From the NCBI RefSeq assembly GCF_964340395.1, contig NC_135559.1:6424759-6481258 (forward strand): a stretch of DNA of 56,500 bases. The letters are read 5' to 3'. Origin of the DNA: Glandiceps talaboti (Eukaryota > Hemichordata > Enteropneusta > Spengelidae). Below, piece after piece: positions 54,596-56,500 of this stretch. The position numbers and the translations under genes were made by a program. How positions within the stretch are numbered: position 1 is the first letter of the stretch; each line of letters opens with the position of its first letter. The notes under the pieces were generated by a model. That model saw nothing but the letters and a program-made list of their open reading frames with translations. It did no database searches and had not been told where the DNA came from.

Positions 54596-55939
54596 CTATG
54601 CCTGCTAATGTAACTATTTTAGGAACACAGGATTCACTACAAACCCTCGAATCTATTTTCAAACTCTGCATCAAACTACAGGGGTCTCACATGTGCCATA
54701 CACAAATATTTTCTTCCTTGGAGTGAATTGTATGACCTATAAAACGTAAAAAACTCGGATTTTATTACAACCGATTAACACTTTACAATGATCTGTGAAA
54801 GACGGCCTCCTAACTTAGAAAAGCTGACCAGTAATTTTAAAATCCAAAATCTCGTCTCATGGGGAACGGTGAACGTATCAAAGCGAACATATCATTTTAT
54901 GCCTCAGATCAATAAACACATGTACTATTGCCATCGTTTTATATATGGACATATGGGATAGTTGTCCAACAAATGAAGCTTACTTCACGACAATACATGT
55001 ACAAAAATTAATACCCTATCTAAAGTAGGATTTTTGCAAGATGCTCTTATATTTTCGCAATTTAACCGTATGAAAATCTTAATTACAACAGTCACAACAA
55101 CTTTCCCACCATAAGAACTCTCAATAGGCATAATTAGTACGTGGACAACCTAAATATGCGCTTTTTGCGCCTTCAATTCGCATCCATATCCGTATGTTAT
55201 CCGCCCTCCCAGCTACGTTACACCTGCTCGCTACGTAGCCACAAACGCTCACTTCTACTATATATAATAGTACGTAATATATACATGTAGCACTGGATGT
55301 CTCTTGCTCGTATCTTAGTTACAACACTTTTATGAAATGCTAGACGTGTGTTCATTTCAATATTTAGACCCAATTACCGGTAATTTAGTTTTGAATTTCC
55401 AGATAATGCGCATTTTGGGACATAGTAAGGAACTGACTGTGAGTAATCTTGCATCATCATGTATGTATATTGGGATGAAACCGTCCCAGCACAGCTTTAG
55501 TAATAGTGCGGCCGTCAAGATAATACGAATGCACCTGGGACTGCTACAAGATACAAATCCCTTAGCTCTGGTTACTTCGTAGCCTGTTGCAATAATTACG
55601 TTAAAGAAAATGGGCTATTTCGTGTCCTAATAAGATTTCTTGAAGCCGCAACATTAATCACTTTAGGCTACTCTCTGTTGAAACCAGATGAGGTAAATTC
55701 CGAAAATTATGAACTGTGTGTGTTCGACGAAGAAGAACACTGGCAAGGCGTTTACTGGAAATAAATATTTTATTGACGGCAAATCCAGAAAAGAAATTCA
55801 CAATAAAAGCCAGCTAAACTTGAAACATAATGTCGTATGGCTTGATAAAAATATTATTCTTTTGCTACACGTTTTGCTACACGTTCTTTGTGTGTGCTAC
55901 GTGTAGTGATTAACATCCATAAACGGTTAAAAATGTAAC

Positions 55940-56280
55940 AATCGTACCTAGATTTTTTTGTTGAGCCAGACGATAAAATATAGCATTGTTAGGAAGATTT
56001 TCGGTCTAGCCAGACGATAAAATGTAGCAATGTTAGAAAGATTTTCGGTCTAGCCAGACTATAAAATGTAGCAATGTTAGGAAGATTTTCGGTCTAGCCA
56101 GACTATAAAATGTAGCAATGAGAGGAAGATTTTTGGTCTAGCCGGACGATATGATTGTATAGTAATATATTGATAAAAAAATGTATAGCCAGTTGATAAA
56201 ATGTAGGAATTTTAGTAGATGTTTGGTCGAGTCAGACGGGAAAGTGTTGCAGTGTTGGTGACTAGATTTTTGTGGAGCAA
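55940..56280. repeat. Variant array of the dispersed 42-bp repeat (44-bp subtype)
   Basis: About six copies of GATTTTCGGTCTAGCCAGAC followed by GATAAAATGTAGCAATGTTAGGAA (44 bp), fading into single diverged monomers by 56280. The GGTCTAG variant replaces GTTGAG of the 27 kb array. Just upstream, 55818-55850 (CTTGAAACATAATGTCG) also resembles 26846-26870, upstream of the 27 kb array. Confidence 0.9.
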
Positions 56281-56500
56281 GATGATGTTCTATTTCTGGA
56301 TAACTAGTTCTCTATTCTAAAAAGTGACGTTAATAGTTTATTTTGAATAAGGCCATTTCACAACTTTAACACACCATAGCTAAAAGCATTTTCACATTGT
56401 CGTGAAGTCATAAATAAAAATACACACACACACTGTTCTTTTACCATTATTCATACACAACCGCCAAACCACTATTTTTACAATAATGACAACCAAATGC

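Larger units (their letters stand above)
53030..55930. other. Upstream intron or flank of gene C
   Basis: Searched for a 144 nt EF-hand 1 exon without success. It contains the repeats listed separately. Short frames at 54383-54568 and 55337-55582 have no recognisable family. Confidence 0.35.

Overview
The window is animal nuclear DNA: AT-rich, intron-bearing and crowded with microsatellites, minisatellites and short transposon remnants. The only genes that can be recognised with confidence are calmodulin-like EF-hand genes, all on the minus strand. Their splice pattern is that of animal calmodulin genes: start codon in its own or a tiny first exon, then a 31-34 nt exon, a 144 nt exon, a ~243 nt exon and a very short last exon, with phase-1 junctions inside the Gly and Glu/Asp codons of the Ca2+ loops. 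Codon use is standard. A marine invertebrate such as a cephalochordate, where families of calmodulin-like genes are known, would fit, but the sequence alone does not fix the species.

Gene A (1064-17225) can be rebuilt complete from five exons: about 165 residues, four canonical EF-hand loops and a new 12-residue C-terminal tail. Gene B (20341-23530, possibly to 23900) is also complete: about 160 residues with a start-codon exon, or about 192 residues if two phase-compatible upstream exons are used. Its fourth loop is altered (Glu at position 4, Asp at position 12). Gene C is represented by one certain exon (52780-53022) covering the end of EF2, EF3 and EF4. Its EF3 has Lys at a metal-ligand position. 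Its N-terminal exons must lie beyond the right edge, and its last exon is not settled. The three genes probably arose by tandem duplication, keeping intron positions while linkers, tails and some Ca2+ ligands diverged.

Region by region: 1-1063 is 3' flank of gene A. 1064-17225 is gene A, whose 9.7 kb second intron is filled with degenerate minisatellites and compound microsatellites. 17226-20340 is a spacer with a TA-flanked miniature inverted-repeat element whose end has been amplified in tandem. 20341-23900 is gene B. 23901-52400 is a 28 kb repeat-rich spacer with no convincing gene. It holds a 42-bp minisatellite belonging to a dispersed repeat family, an imperfect foldback, two more copies of the miniature element, and many tandem repeats. 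52400-53022 is gene C. The rest is its upstream intron or flank, ending in another array of the dispersed 42-44 bp repeat.

Most long open frames in the window are artefacts of tetranucleotide or dinucleotide repeats, or antisense shadows of EF-hand exons, and were left out.
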